A stretch of DNA of 64,000 nt from Reticulitermes lucifugus (lineage: Eukaryota > Arthropoda > Insecta > Blattodea > Rhinotermitidae). The notes beneath the pieces were generated by a model. It saw only the letters and a list, made by a program, of their open reading frames with translations, had not been told where the DNA came from and did no database searches. Position 1 is the first letter of the stretch. Every line of letters begins with the position of its first letter. The translations under genes and the position numbers were made by a program. Location of the stretch: assembly GCA_026260175.1 (NCBI GenBank), contig JAKCWW010000727.1:30479-94478 (forward strand), written 5' to 3'. This document shows, one piece after another, positions 37,500 through 51,571 of the stretch.

Positions 37500-37775
37500 A
37501 ACAGATTTTTTTCAATGGCGCGACAGCCCCTTGGGGGCCTAGGTCGCCTCATTTTTCGAGGTTTCACGATCACACTTTTTAGACACATCACACTCGGTAG
37601 GACTCCTCTGGACGAGTGATCAGCCCGTCGCAGAGACCTCTACCTGACAACACACAACACTCGCAACAGACAGACATCCATGCTCTAGGCGGGATTCGAA
37701 CCCACAAGCCTAGTAAGCAAGCGACCGCAGACCCACGCCTTAGACCGCACGGCCACTGGGATCGGCTGAACAGAT
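37500..37775 (-). mobile_element. SINE-A copy 6, full length, with short target-site duplication
   Basis: Element at 37507-37766. The minus strand starts GCCGATCCCAGTGGCCGTGC and has B box GGGTTCGAATCCC, the CTCTGCGACGGGCTGATCAC body and the family end, with an A run (plus strand T7). AACAGAT flanks it at 37500-37506 and 37769-37775, a plausible short duplication. Confidence 0.88.
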
Positions 37776-37797
37776 ATATTAAAGATTTAAAATTGTA

Positions 37798-37883
37798 AAT
37801 GATATATTATTATATATTATATATCATGTAATTATATATAATTATATATATGATATATATATATAATTACATGATATATCATT
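37798..37883. repeat. AT-rich imperfect palindrome (cruciform-prone)
   Basis: AATGATATAT ... CATGTAATTATATA on the left is mirrored by TATATAATTACATGATATAT and CATT on the right. The left arm contains an extra run of TA/ATT bases. It begins about 20 bp beyond SINE-A copy 6. Confidence 0.85.
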
Positions 37884-39660
37884 CGAATACCTCATTCTCA
37901 GTATAGTTAACTAAACTGTTGCAATTTTCGTTTTAATTCTGTAAGACGAATGCAAAGAAGGGTGATGTAAATTGTAAGGCGGCACACATAATATATCAGG
38001 ATGTTATTGACATGTGTTGTAAAGGGGTACATTTAACAGGGTAGACCTACTGACATGGGTGGTAAATCACAGCTGATATATTGTGCAGTATAAAACTGCT
38101 AAGCTCTGACATTACATGACGTCTAAATGTGAATTATTTACTACATGCATTTAACGCGTCGTCAGTGTCCTTAAATTTATGGTTGTTAACTTCCACACAC
38201 GAACTCGGGAGTAAGACATTATGTATATATGCTCGCAATATGCATTCCTCATTTACATCAGCTCCATTTTAACTTCATTTTATTAAAATGGCGTTATATG
38301 AGTTCACTTTCAGGCTGACAGCATGTCCTGTTAACACTTATTCATTTAATTTTTATATTCTAACATTTCTCAATCGTACAGCATCCTACTTTATGCACCA
38401 ACAGCCAATCAATCCTCCCCTACACTCCTGTACATTATTACAAGTAATGTTGAGTAACCACCAAATAAATCGGTGTTAAATAAAACAAGGGGATGAGGTA
38501 GGTCCAACGGGAATAATAATAATTAAAACCAAATCAAAAACGATATGCGTTGAAAAATACGTAGCGAATACTTCAAGCCGGAGATAAAGAATGAGCTGCT
38601 GCCAACGAGCGAGAGGATGATTTTATTGTACTTTATTTACACGTGACCAATAATACAATAAAATCGGAGACATTATTTCATTAGCAGATCTTTCAGTAGT
38701 CCAATGTGATTTTAAAATGTAGTCAGTTCCCTTGTTGCATAACTGATTCTTATGAGATAAGGGATCATTATTTCTGTACACGTCACACAACTTTGACAGA
38801 AGTCTAATAAACATGTGTTCAAATTTACTGATTATGGAGAAGGAGCCCAACTAATTAGGAATACTAATGCACAGCCAATATGTGTAAAGAAGCAGAAGGT
38901 GTGTGTGTGTGTGTGTGTCTTCCTCTGCAAAACATTACTCACCAGAAAACGAAGAAACAACCTTCAGGTTTTCGCATCAAATAAAGAATCATCATGAGAA
39001 ATGCCATGCCAAATACAGTATAAACAAAATCGGGGTATATTACTTTCGGTTGCATTAAAACGTTGTACTTTGTCGATAAAATCTGCAAAGCTGCCACTTA
39101 AAAATTTTTCAAATTTGTAGCGCGAATGCTCAATAAAATTGTAATTTAAAAGTATCCCTCTCTGCTAAGGTACACATGAACTCTTCAACTGTAGGGTTGC
39201 TCATGAAGACCATACTTTGAGATGGGAATTGTCAGAACTTCCTATTGTCATTACAACGAACTTTATACTTGTAATTGCAAAAAAAATCTCTATTTATATT
39301 TCAAACCCTGTATTTATGAAACATTGCTTCACAGCTACAAACTATCGGTTCCTTTAATAACACAAAATTTAACATACACTCTTCATGCATTTCCGTTTCA
39401 AACTTTCATCGTCACTCGTGTTTTCAATGGAAAATTTAAGTTGGAAATTAATAATGCCTTATTCCAAAGAACTTTTACTCACAAGAAATTAAATTGAAAG
39501 CATTTTATGTAAAAACCTTTGGAATTAATCGATTAAGCAATTGGTTATAAATCATAACTCAGGATTTCAAATTATTTCAAACTCTATTAAGTAAACTTTC
39601 TTTCTTATTCTGAACTCTTTCTACATAGACACCGTAGGTGTAGTGTGTTATTTTGTACCT
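37884..39660. other. No feature recognised apart from a (GT)n run
   Basis: Anonymous sequence with a GT microsatellite at 38899-38918. Confidence 0.55.
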
Positions 39661-39850
39661 GATCACACTCAATGACACCCACACAGGGTATTACTCCTCT
39701 GGATGAGGGATTGGCCCGTCGCAGAAACCTCTACGTGACAACATATAACACTCTGAAGAGACAAAGGCCCCCGGCGGGATTCCAACCCGCAATCCCAGGG
39801 AACGAGCGGCCGCATATCCATGCTTTAGACCGCGAGGCCGCCGTGATGCT
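39661..39850 (-). mobile_element. SINE-A copy 7, 3' truncated
   Basis: The minus strand reads from GCATCACGGCGGCCTCGCGG through a diverged B box (GGGTTGGAATCCC) and the family body, and fades near 39661 before the 3' end. The head is more diverged than in other copies (GGCGGCCTCGCGG for the A-box area), so this looks older. Confidence 0.8.
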
Positions 39851-42466
39851 ATTAAGTGCACATGATTTTAAATTAAGTTTCTAACACACTAGTTATATTA
39901 TATATGGTGACATAAATTGTATAACATGGAATGCCTTAATTTAGTGTTTTCATATACGGACCTTAATTTTTTGTAGTAACAAGAAATTAATAAAAATGGC
40001 GACAATATTTATTACAGACGGTGCGTAATCCATTAGAATGTACATTTTATCAGACAAAGGATAACTTGAATATTCGTCATGTGAATACACTTAGCCCCTT
40101 ATTGCTCATTATAGGCACTTTTTTTATCCTAAAGGTTTTAAATATTTGGCTAATATTGGCGTCTCTTCACGTTACATTTTTGAACCGAACTGTATTATTA
40201 TACGCAAAAACATAGTTTTCGTAAGCAAAATTAAATTGGAACGTTACGCCTTTGTAGAAAACCACTTGATTACATTGAAAGCATAAAATATGTTTTATTC
40301 TCTACTCCCTTACCTTTATGTCCACCAGAAACATCCAACATAACCACAAACACTAAACAGCTCACACTTCCGTCATTAGTGTCAAGTAAACACTGTAATC
40401 CAATTGATTAAGAACATATTTACACTTGGTGAATCCATTCAGGAGTGTTCACACTCTAGACTTAATGAGGTAGACACATGCCCTTCAGGCTGCAGTATAG
40501 TAACGCGAGCTCAATTGTACGTGTGTTGACTTTCCACGTATCAGTGCACACTGAGGACAGTCACGTGACTTAGTTCGTCCTACACTATACAACACAGCTA
40601 ATACTGACTTATTCCAAGACGATGTGTTTCAGCTCAGAAACAGAGAAAAACAGAGAACATAATCACTGAACACGTATCAATTTAGCGTTTTAACACGATA
40701 AATCATTCATGAACACTGGTATAGATTTCCGTTTTCATTTCTTTTCTTGTATAACCTGAGAATATTACAATACAAATGCAAGCTGAACATCCTAATGAAA
40801 AGCGTTTAAGTACTTGCTTGTGAAACTACAGTTGGACTCAAGATAACTTCAGCCCTTGAAACGATTAGATCTGGTTCTGTAACAAAGAAAAGAAAAATTA
40901 GCTAATGATGATTATGTCCGGTTCTGTAAAAAATAAATTAAAAAATGACATAAAAGGATTTCATAACTTGTAGCAGCCAAAGTTATTACACTTTGTGACA
41001 ACCAAACCCAAAATATGAATTAACAAAATACATATGCTAAAATGTTATTATTAAGCTATTAATTGTTCTTTTATATACTGAAAAATATTTACTGTTCGTA
41101 ATACCTTCCACGTAAAATAGAAATATAATTTTAATATGAGAGTGCAGAAATTTTTTCCCCTTACATGAAGGCACTGAAGGAACCTTGTAAGATAATTCTA
41201 ATTCCCTAAACTGTAATTTTTAAAGAGAATATTACAAATTCTATTTATTATTAGTTCACTGTCTGCAGTAAATTCTGGCATGATGCTATACAGTGCTTGT
41301 TATCTGTTTTCATACATGGCACAATATTAACGCTTAATACAAAACCTTCATTAATGAATCTTATTGTACGGGAAATTCAAACTTAAAGGTTTTATGTTTT
41401 CAAATATCTCACATGTTTTGAAATCATTTTTATTTTTTCTATAGGTTACATATGGTGCACATTTCACTGTTCAACATCATTCCATAATAGTACGTGAATG
41501 GGAACTTCGTCCAATATACAATTCAGTAGAATAAATACAGATATCTGCAATACCGACTGTAACAGCGCAGCCAGTATTGATCTACGTAGAAAGCGAGTAA
41601 AGCTTTTGCCGTGTTACTTGTTATCGAATTAGGGCCGTTTGTGTCGCCCGGTAGAGCAGGTCACGGTACGACTGCTGGAAGCTTATCTCCTAATCTGATT
41701 CATGTTAATTCTGGTTTTTAGGTTAACGGCTACACTTCCTTCAAAGGGACCGCAAAGTTTAGAACAGATCGAATTTCATGCAGAAAGTGTTGACCCTATC
41801 CTGAGAGCTATTAAGGTATCACGCACCACTCTGTACACTTGCTTTAACATCAAGTAGATCCTGTTACTCAGTTGAATTTAGTGTGATTGACTACAAGGCT
41901 TGCATGTACTGGACAGTGCAGAATATTTACAGAATTTGCTTCTTACTACGTTTCAAACAGTTGTAATTTTTGTTGTTGTTGCTGATGCTGCTGCTGCTGC
42001 TACTACTGCTGCTGTGTAGAATTATAAGGATACGAAAGGAGCTATAGTAGCCTCCTTGAAGATTAAACCCCTACATGACTAGTGCGATTGAGGAAAACCA
42101 CGTATTTTCTTAGTGAGGTTATCCAGCAACATGCCGATGCGGATAAAATTTAGACTTCTAGTGATGAAACTCAGCAATTACATCTCATGACGTTCAAAAA
42201 ACTTACTGCTAGCACTGCTTGTAGCGTTACTTATAAATCTTGCCCTCAATTTCCAAACTACACTCAGATATAAAACAGAATAGTTAGCTTAAATATCATG
42301 TGATGTTAGCTTCTGGGTTAGTGGATTTAAACCCAAAACACATCACACGTAACAGTTGATGGTTTCATCCACAATCACATTCTCACACATCACCGCATTG
42401 TCAACAACGTAACACAAGTGTATAACAGTGCAATTTCTTCTTACACTGTACCGTAATATACAGGTA
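39851..42466. other. No feature recognised apart from a CTG/TTG repeat
   Basis: Anonymous sequence. An interrupted TTG-CTG-CTA trinucleotide run lies at about 41969-42016; no ORF around it supports a polyglutamine or polyleucine protein. A 12-bp palindrome AGTCACGTGACT occurs at 40559-40570. Confidence 0.5.
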
Positions 42467-42510
42467 GCTGATCTCGGTTGCCGTGCGGTCTAAAGCGTAG
42501 GTCCAGACCA
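42467..42510 (+). mobile_element. SINE-A copy 8, 5' head fragment
   Basis: GCTGATCTCGGTTGCCGTGC followed by GGTCTAAAGCGTAGGTC matches the first ~40 bases of SINE-A and then stops. A 5' fragment with no 3' part suggests deletion after insertion, since LINE-type insertion normally truncates the 5' end. Confidence 0.6.
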
Positions 42511-45500
42511 TTCACTTTGCCTTACGCTATCGCAGTATGTGTACTGTACTCAAGCTGACAATCGACTTTAATTGTTAACTCAGTAACAGAGGCAGTTGTA
42601 AGTAAAATTGACGGCAGTTTACACATGCGCTACCTGCAGTAGATATTATCAAAAGTATTTGAACCAGTACTATATACGAGACCTACTTGGACATTACAAT
42701 TGTAATCATGCGAGGTTTGCGCTATTATGGTGTTAAACAGTTTTGTACAGTTGCAAATCTACGAAGTTAGATATGTCAATTAAGAATAAGAAACTCCCGT
42801 GTCGAAAGATGTAATTTTCATGGCAAAAACCAACAATGCCCAATCACGTCTCATACATTTTCAAGGCTTGTCTTATATACCTAAGCACTGGGGGACAAAT
42901 TACTTTATACACTGTTTATACACGCTGCCAGTACGCTCTCATAGCTGTCAAGACACGTGCTCGCGTTCAGGTAATGATTTAAGATAGTTGGGAGTTGAGC
43001 TGGTTTCAACTCTCCTGAAATATAAACGGCAAAAATAGAACTTAATTTTCCATAGCATGCAGTTTTGTGGGTTTTGTTCTTTGGACAATGCTCGCAATTT
43101 TTAAATTACAGTAACGTGAAAAACAGCATCTGTTCAACTTAAGAGAAATTCTGGACTAAAATGTATTACCAGAGAAGTACCTGTGGTCGTAAAATAACAT
43201 AATACAGAGCACGATAGAGTTCATTCACGAATGAATTACGTCGTCAGTTATTTACTACAGAATTGCCTTTGTGTCACAGAAGTAATAAATGTGAATACAC
43301 ATTGAAAATATGAAATATTTAATTTATTACAAATAAACCTATATATAAAGCATAAATATAGAGTGACTTGCAGGCAGTGTGAAATATAAATATGCAAACT
43401 CGGGGTTTGTGGGATCAGAACACTATTTCAAATTCGAAACTAGATCAATGTACCAAGACAATTTAAAAAACTCTCATAAAATGTGTTGTAATTTCATTGG
43501 AGATGATAACGGAAATAATGTTACCGAATTTGGGGAAGTTGGAACACGATTAAATTCCACTATTATTAGTAATACACACATAAATACTTTGTTCAAATAT
43601 TGATAATTTTAATCGTATTTACTTACATTACGTCTCTTACGGCGGCAAATGTAACAATTAAATATTTAATTTTTATTTTAAAGTTAATAAATGCTTTTCT
43701 CATTCGGCATCAAGATAAGGTTACGGGCATCTGTTGATTTTTGGTTTCGAGTTACTGCAATTGTGGATGATGTGGGTGTCTAGATCTGTCCACGGAGTTT
43801 TCTCCTTTGCGGGTTCAGTCATACGACACTCACATTGTCAGAATACAACTAGGTGATGCAATGTAGGGTCTGCTATCTTCAGCAGTCCGGGCGAGCCTTC
43901 TTCAAAATTTATTACACCTGAAAAGACTTTGTGCCCGTATTTTTAAAGTCCCTGGTAAATGGACTTTATTAATGAGTGTTCAACCCAAGGGGAAGTTAAA
44001 TGGAAACTGAAAAGTAATTTCTTCATTTAGAACCGTGTCTGTGTGTTTAACAAAAGCGAGCTTTCTGTACATATTTCAATTTCATTCAGATCATGTATAT
44101 TAACCAGAGATTCAATTTTTAATATTTAGTACTCTTGGTTGAGTAGAATAAAATTATGATGGCTGTAGTCTGATATGAAAAATTGTATGTCTTTTTAATT
44201 TCAAGTTTCAAAACACTTTATTTCATTCGGCGGCCAAAGCTGTAACTATACTCATAACACAGTATCCGTCACAATTTGATACTTGTGGGAAAGCAGTTGA
44301 TTTTATTTTTTGCACGTAAAATGAAATTGTGCTGTTGACGCTTGATGGTACTACTACAACATCGAAACTTACTGTCACAATATAAAAGCTTTAGTGTTTT
44401 CACTTTATTAGGCAATGAAATTAATTTTATACTAAATACAAAGTTTGCAAGCCTGTTGGTTCTCTATTTCCGCACTTCAGTATTCTTACATCAAGCAAAA
44501 TTTATGATAGAATTTACGTATTTTTATAATAAAGTTATATGATACAAGAAATAGATTATCATCGTTGCGAAATGTTAATCTGCAACACTCTTAAGTGGAA
44601 AGCATTAGGTCAGTTCTTTACACAAAAATTAAAATCTTTTGCGAAGAAACTAATATGATGAGGGTGCCGTGCTTTGAGTGTGTCTGTGTTCCGTTCTAAA
44701 TTTGAACAAACTCGTTTTAACGTGTGGGAGATTCCCATCCTCGCATTTATCAATACCTTGCAATGAGTAAATAGGGACAGATATATGGACACGTGACGTG
44801 GGAGCTACATTAATGCTTCTGAATACAAGGAATTTTAAATGTAAAAATTAATCACTGAAATTTATGCAAAATGTTGAAAAAATTTCTTATTTTGCTACGT
44901 CAATAAACACTAAATGGAGCATGAAAATTTTCACGTACCTTTCACTTTGGCTGCAGTAAATATGTAATATCTCAGGCAGAAATATGAAATTATTGTATAG
45001 TGCGCTAACACAAAAAAAATCCCAAAAGGTGTGTAGGCAAATATAGTTATAAGCACTGCAATTTTCTTCGACGAGATGCGATGCCTTGTAATCTGGTTGC
45101 TTGTTACAAAAGCTTCGCTCGAGTATAACGCCTCCAATTTCAGGGATGGCCCTGGTCCTTAAGATGGAAGCCGAACACGTATGTTTCTCTGAAGGGTTGG
45201 TAACCATCTGCCAAACTACACGTCATTACATCTCAAAAGACACCAGTTTCAATATTCAGAGACGCGTGAAATTCAAGTATCAAGTATCAACTGATATCTA
45301 CACCATTTTTAGTAATTTAATGAGATTGTAGTTTTCTGAGCAGTAGTTCATACCCTCTTTATTGGCTATATTCCTACCTAAAAGGAAAACAAGCTCATTT
45401 TATCTACGTACCTATCTGAATTTCACAAAATGTGGTGCCAAGTTTGTGGCACCGACAGACACAACAACGCATTTGTTTCCTACAATCAGTAATAATCACA

Positions 45501-48500
45501 TGCGGACTGGCGAAATTGTAAGGCGAGAATTAAGCTAGCGGCACTTACTTTCATTTTCTGAAATGGTGCAGAGTAATAGATGTAAAATTGAGGAAATTTT
45601 GCTGGGGTAATACTTATATACAACATGTAGTAAGAAGATGGTGTTCGTACAAGAAAATTTTCACCTCCTGATCTTAAGTGGATAGACCCAAACTAACAAA
45701 TAACTGAAGCTGTGTAGGTAAATTTTGGTATGGCGATAGGCCATACACTGTTGATTACTTACGTAATATTGTTGTGAACGAATGGTACAAATGTAGTGAG
45801 GATAAACATCTTCACATTTATAAGAAACAACTTTAACTGATGCAGAATTTACACTGATTTCTGTAAACAGTTCTTCAAAATTTTAAAATAATACAAATAC
45901 ACAGGCTTATATGGGACTACAAATTAATGTAACAGGATTACATGCTTTAAGATTTCTACTAGAAAGCCCTTGTTACGTCTGTTTCATCGACATTAAGAGG
46001 CAGTGAGTTTCTCCACCATCTGGCGACAATCACATTGTCAAGAAGACCCCTGCTACATAAAAATATTTAGTTTGAATAATGTATATTTCAAATCTCAATG
46101 ACAGTTCATATGAGTTCTCTAGAATTAAGTCTGTGTGATACATAAATTCCATTATCATTACGTAACATATCTAAATGGCTGCTAGTACAGAAGCCGAAGT
46201 GAATGGTATATAGTGTGTTTCGTATATGTATAATCACATATACAAATAATTTTTTTCAAACTGTCATGGTCATCATAAGTGGGCATATTTTGCTTTTATT
46301 TAATATTATTAAAACATTGCTTATCAAGCATCCTTGGCGTCAATTAAGGAAATACTAACAAAGAGTGCACAAAAGAGGGTACTTTAATGTAAGTCACTTA
46401 TTAATGTTCCTGTTTATATTCCTGGCACTTCTTGGCTTATGACTTTCAAAAGTTAGTACTCATGTAACACAGTTCAAAAATTAAGGCACTGAAAATATTT
46501 TACCTTGTTGTATCACCTTACGGGTTCAGTATATAATTTCTTTCACATACAAGGTATTAGTTGAGGGTGACATATGAACCTTTCCCTTTTTTCCATCTTA
46601 GTGCTTTCTGTAAATGTCACAAAACTTTTCAAGAGTGGTTTCCTTCCTTAATCATATTTATGAAAATTACTCTGTTGGATCCCCAAGCTTGGGGTAGGGA
46701 TTAGCCCCATACACTGACCCTAAGTACAGGTGTCACAATCTTGCTTTTCATGATAACGAAAACACAACCAGTTTCCAAAACGTCGTGTGATTTTAATAAA
46801 AGCAAGGCGGAGCAACGGTTAAATACATACGTAACCTCAATAACACAAAATCAATAAAACATTTTGACTTATATTAACGCATGTTGAAGTGGATTATGGT
46901 TATCTGAAATATTAAGGATTACTGGATATTATCTATTTTTAGAATACAATGTATCCGCATTATACGTACATACAGTTTCAGTTCTTACCACACAGAGAAC
47001 ACGGTGTGCTTCTATCAGATAAAAACAACCAGTGAACGCTGTGTAGGGAAGCACATCCGTTTACTGTGTGAATAATAAGAAATACATAAAAGAAATACAT
47101 TGGGAAAAAAATTAGATTCTTTACTGTTAAACTTGGCGGTATGTACAGAAACCACTAGCCTTTTAAAGGGTTAAATTTATAGAGGTTAATTTAATTTATT
47201 ACTTGCAACGTTTACCGTACTTTTGTCTGTCTGGCTTTTAGGCTTATAATATATTCCTGCTGTAAATTTACTTCTCATTGCAAGATATACGGTGACAGGT
47301 GCGTATTCATGAGATGGTGGTCCTTACGTATTTTAAACAGTCCCTTATCTTACAAATAAATATTCTCGGAATATCTCACTGGACGTTTCGTTTTAGCAAG
47401 CGATTTGACACAGGGATATTCAGATCTGAGAGAACAAAACAAAATAAAGTTAATTTAGAAACCCAGTGACAGAAACAGGTTAGACCCAACAGAAAGAAAC
47501 TGGGGAAAGAGAGAATCGTAATAAGATATTCAGATTATCTTTTCTCGGTCGCAAATAAGTTACATCAACTTGAAAAAATATCAAAGGTAAGGTTAAAAAG
47601 TATACAAGCATAAAAATTGGTAAGTAATATTGGTTAAATAAACCCATTTATAAAGAATGAACATACATTGTAATATATCTTGCTTAATGATGCAATATGT
47701 GCATCAATTGTATGGCATCAAAATAGGAGATTATTGTGAATAATTAATTTTCGGTAACATGGACGGAATAGGTTGAGGCTTTTTCGAGATATTCCCTCAG
47801 TATTTACTTGGAACGATTCATAAAAATAAAGCGTACTTCAAGTTTACCAACTCTAAATAAATTCCTGAATAGGGGGCCTTCAGAATAAAAGAGGAGTTTC
47901 TATTGCACAGCGATTGTCACAACACAGCGTCGAATATGAAGGATCAAAAATAAAATGAGAATTTCTTACAGCAATTGTGGCCTATATGCTGTATATCCCA
48001 GCATTTGACTAAACGGGCTGCGGAAAATCACAAAACACCTCAGGCACGACATGTGATGTCCCAGCCAACATGCACACCATGTAATCCCGTATACAGGTCT
48101 AGAATACTGTCGCTACAGCCAACTATTCGGTCTGAAAAAACGAGGTGTGGCTATTATAGAAGGAGGCTGCGCGCCCACCCACTGCCCTTAAGGGTTGATA
48201 ATCAACGTAAATATACATTAGTTACCGCTGAATCTTCCCCCGATGGCGTGGCAAACCACGCTACAACTTAGGTGCAGTGTCGAGTAAAAAGTTGTCTTAA
48301 CAATGGTTTTTTAACTTACCGCGCTCAAACAGGGTTAAGAAAATGGAGCAAAGAGTCAACACCAAATCTATTGTTAAACCAAACAAAACTGCCTCCAAAA
48401 CCTTCAGTTTGTTACATGAGGAATGTATGGATAAGACGTTAGTTAATTGAAGAACTTTCACCAAGTAACTTCAGAGACCTGGTGGGATCGTATGGAGCGG

Positions 48501-48885
48501 TGTGTAGCTTTTGATGGAAACTACTTTGAAGAGGAAAACATGGAGATTTAATAATATAATTGTCAAGGTACTGTTTTGGAACTAGTATCGATATTTCATA
48601 GTCATGCTTTGTAGACCGAACTTCGAAAAACACGGCAGTCGCCCGGTATCAAAATCCAGTGCCAGGGTATTGAGACAAATCACCGAAACTGAACCGTTTA
48701 AGATTCGAAATGCCTGCAGCTGAACATCGCCACAACCTTTCTGCCTTTTAGCACAGTTATGTCGCCGTATATGATAAACACATTTTTGCCACAGTTTACT
48801 GTTAAAAAATTAACTACGTTACTTGCATTACACCGGTGACTATATGACTATATGAAAGAAACTTTCAGCCGTAATCACATATAAT
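42511..48885. other. No feature recognised
   Basis: Over 6 kb of AT-rich anonymous DNA without recognisable mobile elements. Overlapping antisense ORFs at 44887-45331 and a 98-aa ORF at 47975-48271 show no recognisable domain. Confidence 0.5.
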
Positions 48886-49345
48886 GCTGGTGTGGAGGTT
48901 AAGGCACTGCTGAATTATAGAAAATGTTACACACTGTCCATGACAAGTGGGCCCGTCACCATGGCATGGCGCATCCTCAGGTGTCAGATAGAGGAACGGC
49001 CTCCAGATATGGAGGGTAGCTGCGAATACATTGAATAAGCAGTCGCGGACAGCTGGAAAGGGGTGGCCCTCCAGCTTGGTGGTTGGACGAGGTGCTAATA
49101 ACTCCTCACCGTAAAAAATTAATATGTTACGACACAAATCAAAAAGCCTCGGATCTGGACTGATTTTTTGGCACAACCTGAGATGGCTCAGGATAGGGAC
49201 AGGTGGCGGGCTCTTGTGAATGCGTTAAGGAATCTTCGACTTTCATAAAATGTGGGGAATATCTTGACTAGCTGAGGACCTGTTAGCTTCTCAAGAAGGA
49301 TTCTGCTCCATGGAGTTAGTTAGATAGTTAGTTAGTTAGTTACAC
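48886..49345 (+). mobile_element. Internally deleted family R-related element with 3' tail
   Basis: The 3' half (49182-49345) has a clear coding end: MAQDRDRWRALVNALRNLRL then a stop, followed by the non-coding terminus with AAGGATTCTGCTCCATGGAG and a TTAG tetranucleotide tail (about 49316-49342). The 5' half (about 48886-49170) is GC-richer (TGGGCCCGTCACCATGGCAT, CCAGATATGGAGGGTAGCTG) and contains no reverse transcriptase. From remembered insect repeats I believe this block belongs to the leader of related elements, which would make the whole unit a non-autonomous deletion derivative; only the 3' half is demonstrable here. Confidence 0.65.
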
Positions 49346-51571
49346 ACCGTGTCTCTCTCCTATCCTTTCACTGATATTGACATTTGAGTATATGGTAGCA
49401 GCATGTTCAAACTTAAACACATCCCACGTGTAACGTGTGTATTTCTGCGCAGTGAAACTGTAAACGAAAAAGAGCACTCTGAAACGAATGCAGTGTTACA
49501 CACGAAATAATGCCCTGCATAATTGAAATGTATCTTTACGCAAAAGAATTCACATGCGCACCCAGTTATTTAACAACTGGGACAGAATATATTCTACTTT
49601 GTTCACATCTACGTTTTTCGATATGAAGCAGTGTCATGTGATCCGCCTAATAGAAGTTCTGAAAAATTAAATTAAAAAAAGCACAATGACTTCCGACATC
49701 TTCGTGACGAATTTTAATATCAATTTAATTTCCAGAGGTATGTCAGCATGGAATTCCCTTACTTTCAATACAAATACAAATGAAATAAAAAAGCGAATAC
49801 TGTAGTACATTTGTTAATCTAAATATCTAATCTTTTTGGAGATAAGCTTTGTTTAGAAGCTTTGATCCAAATTACATGCTTAGAAACTGTCGACTCGAAA
49901 AAAAACAGATAAGGAAGAACTAAATGGACAGTGCAAAATCCTTCTTGTAAGTCAATAGTCGCACTAATAGTCAAGAATTTCCGAGACATCTGAGGAACAC
50001 TAAACTACTTGACCATTTTCACAAAACTCCTTCACGGATTGATAAATTACAATGAAGGTATTTTGTCTTCATTGCAGTTTATTTGAAAATTCCCTTCAAT
50101 AAAACACAATATATGGCAGCGGTTTTCAATCGCAAGTCCGTGTACACCAGATTGTAGGTAAGTGGGCTATATTTCGTAGACTAAACACAGGCCAAAACTC
50201 CTAGGAAAACATCTTAGCGACTTTCTTAGTACAGGTCCTTCTTAGCATGGAATAAATAAGTCCCGTTTCAAATAAGAGATATCTTTATCTTGTCGCATTT
50301 ACATAGAGGAGGAAAACAGAGAGTTCGAGATCCAAATTAATGAGCTTTTGAAAATGGATAGGCGAAGTTTCATTTCGAGACCAAGGGGTATAAGTGAAAA
50401 TTCACTTTCTGTTATTACAAAGCATCTCGACTAAAACGGGTTCAAGAATGCTGGTCTACTGTGACTTCTGGTATTTGTCTGAAAGTAAAACAGTGTACTA
50501 CAAAAAACTCACGTGCTCTGACGTAGAATCTGAAGGAACACCTCCAGAATAAAGCCGAACGTGTTGTGGCTTGAAACATATCGCTCGACAAGTGGAGGTA
50601 TTTGGAAGAAAGTTTACAGTTATATTATTGGAATTAATTGCACGGTAAGAAAATTTCAAAATGTAAAATCCATAGAGATCGAAAATTAGGAGACAGTTTT
50701 ACACGATATGAGAAATGTATTTGGCTTCTAAATAAAATTTTGTTTTCCCCTGATTTATGCCTCCTGCTATTTCTGAGACACTCGTCTGCCGTAGAATATA
50801 ATCCTCATTTCATTATAATTTCCTGCTTCTCCGTCAGTCTCCACGGATGAAATAAATTTTCAATATGCATAGTTTATGAGGAAATATAAATGCTTTCACG
50901 AATTAAAATACGACGCCAAAATTTATGGCATTAGAGTCATAGCAGTACTATGAGTATGCATATACAAGACTACATTAATCTTACACATGAGTCACAGGAC
51001 TATCAAGGTTCTAAATAAAGCCTTAACTTCATTTCGTACATTCTGATACACCTTCCCCACCTTAAAATTCAAATTATAAAACATAAAGATAGAAGTAATA
51101 TATTATTTAAATTTTAGTGGTTTCTGGGCCATAACACCTTGTAATTTGGTAGAGTGACAGCAACGTTCCCAAGTAACGTGCAGCATAAATTATCAGTGCC
51201 ATTATGTTCAGGGTAGAAAAGTGGTTAACCCATCACGTAGTGGATATAATTTTACTATTAACAAATTCTGTCTAAATAAACATCAAAAAATGAAACCCCG
51301 TACAGCAGAAATAGGGTTTTCCTACAGTAGGGTCAATATGAAAATACAAATATAAGAGACGATGATACTCATTAATTTTGTAACTCTCAGACTTCACGGA
51401 CAAGTAGAGTCCATCTTAAGGAGCTAATGGTGAATCAGGTAATCTAGTCTTTATTTTTGTCTCCCTTACGGAAACGGAAGATTTATTGTCTGGGAATGGA
51501 CCCCATCCTGAGCCAGATAAATCCAGCCCACATCTTCACACTGTGTTGCTGTAATCTTAAGGTGATTCATC
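49346..51571. other. No feature recognised
   Basis: Anonymous AT-rich sequence. Confidence 0.55.

Noticed and set aside
32333-40570. Two GTCACGTGAC palindromes (32333 and 40560) as a shared regulatory site
   Set aside because: Two 10-bp matches in 64 kb without other conserved context are weak evidence, and nothing around the second resembles a promoter.
41969-42016. CTG/TTG repeat as part of a coding polyglutamine tract
   Set aside because: No long open frame surrounds it and the repeat is interrupted by CTA and GTG; it reads as a microsatellite.
47975-48271. 98-aa ORF as a gene
   Set aside because: No domain, no splice-site context I could support, and no similarity to anything else in the window.
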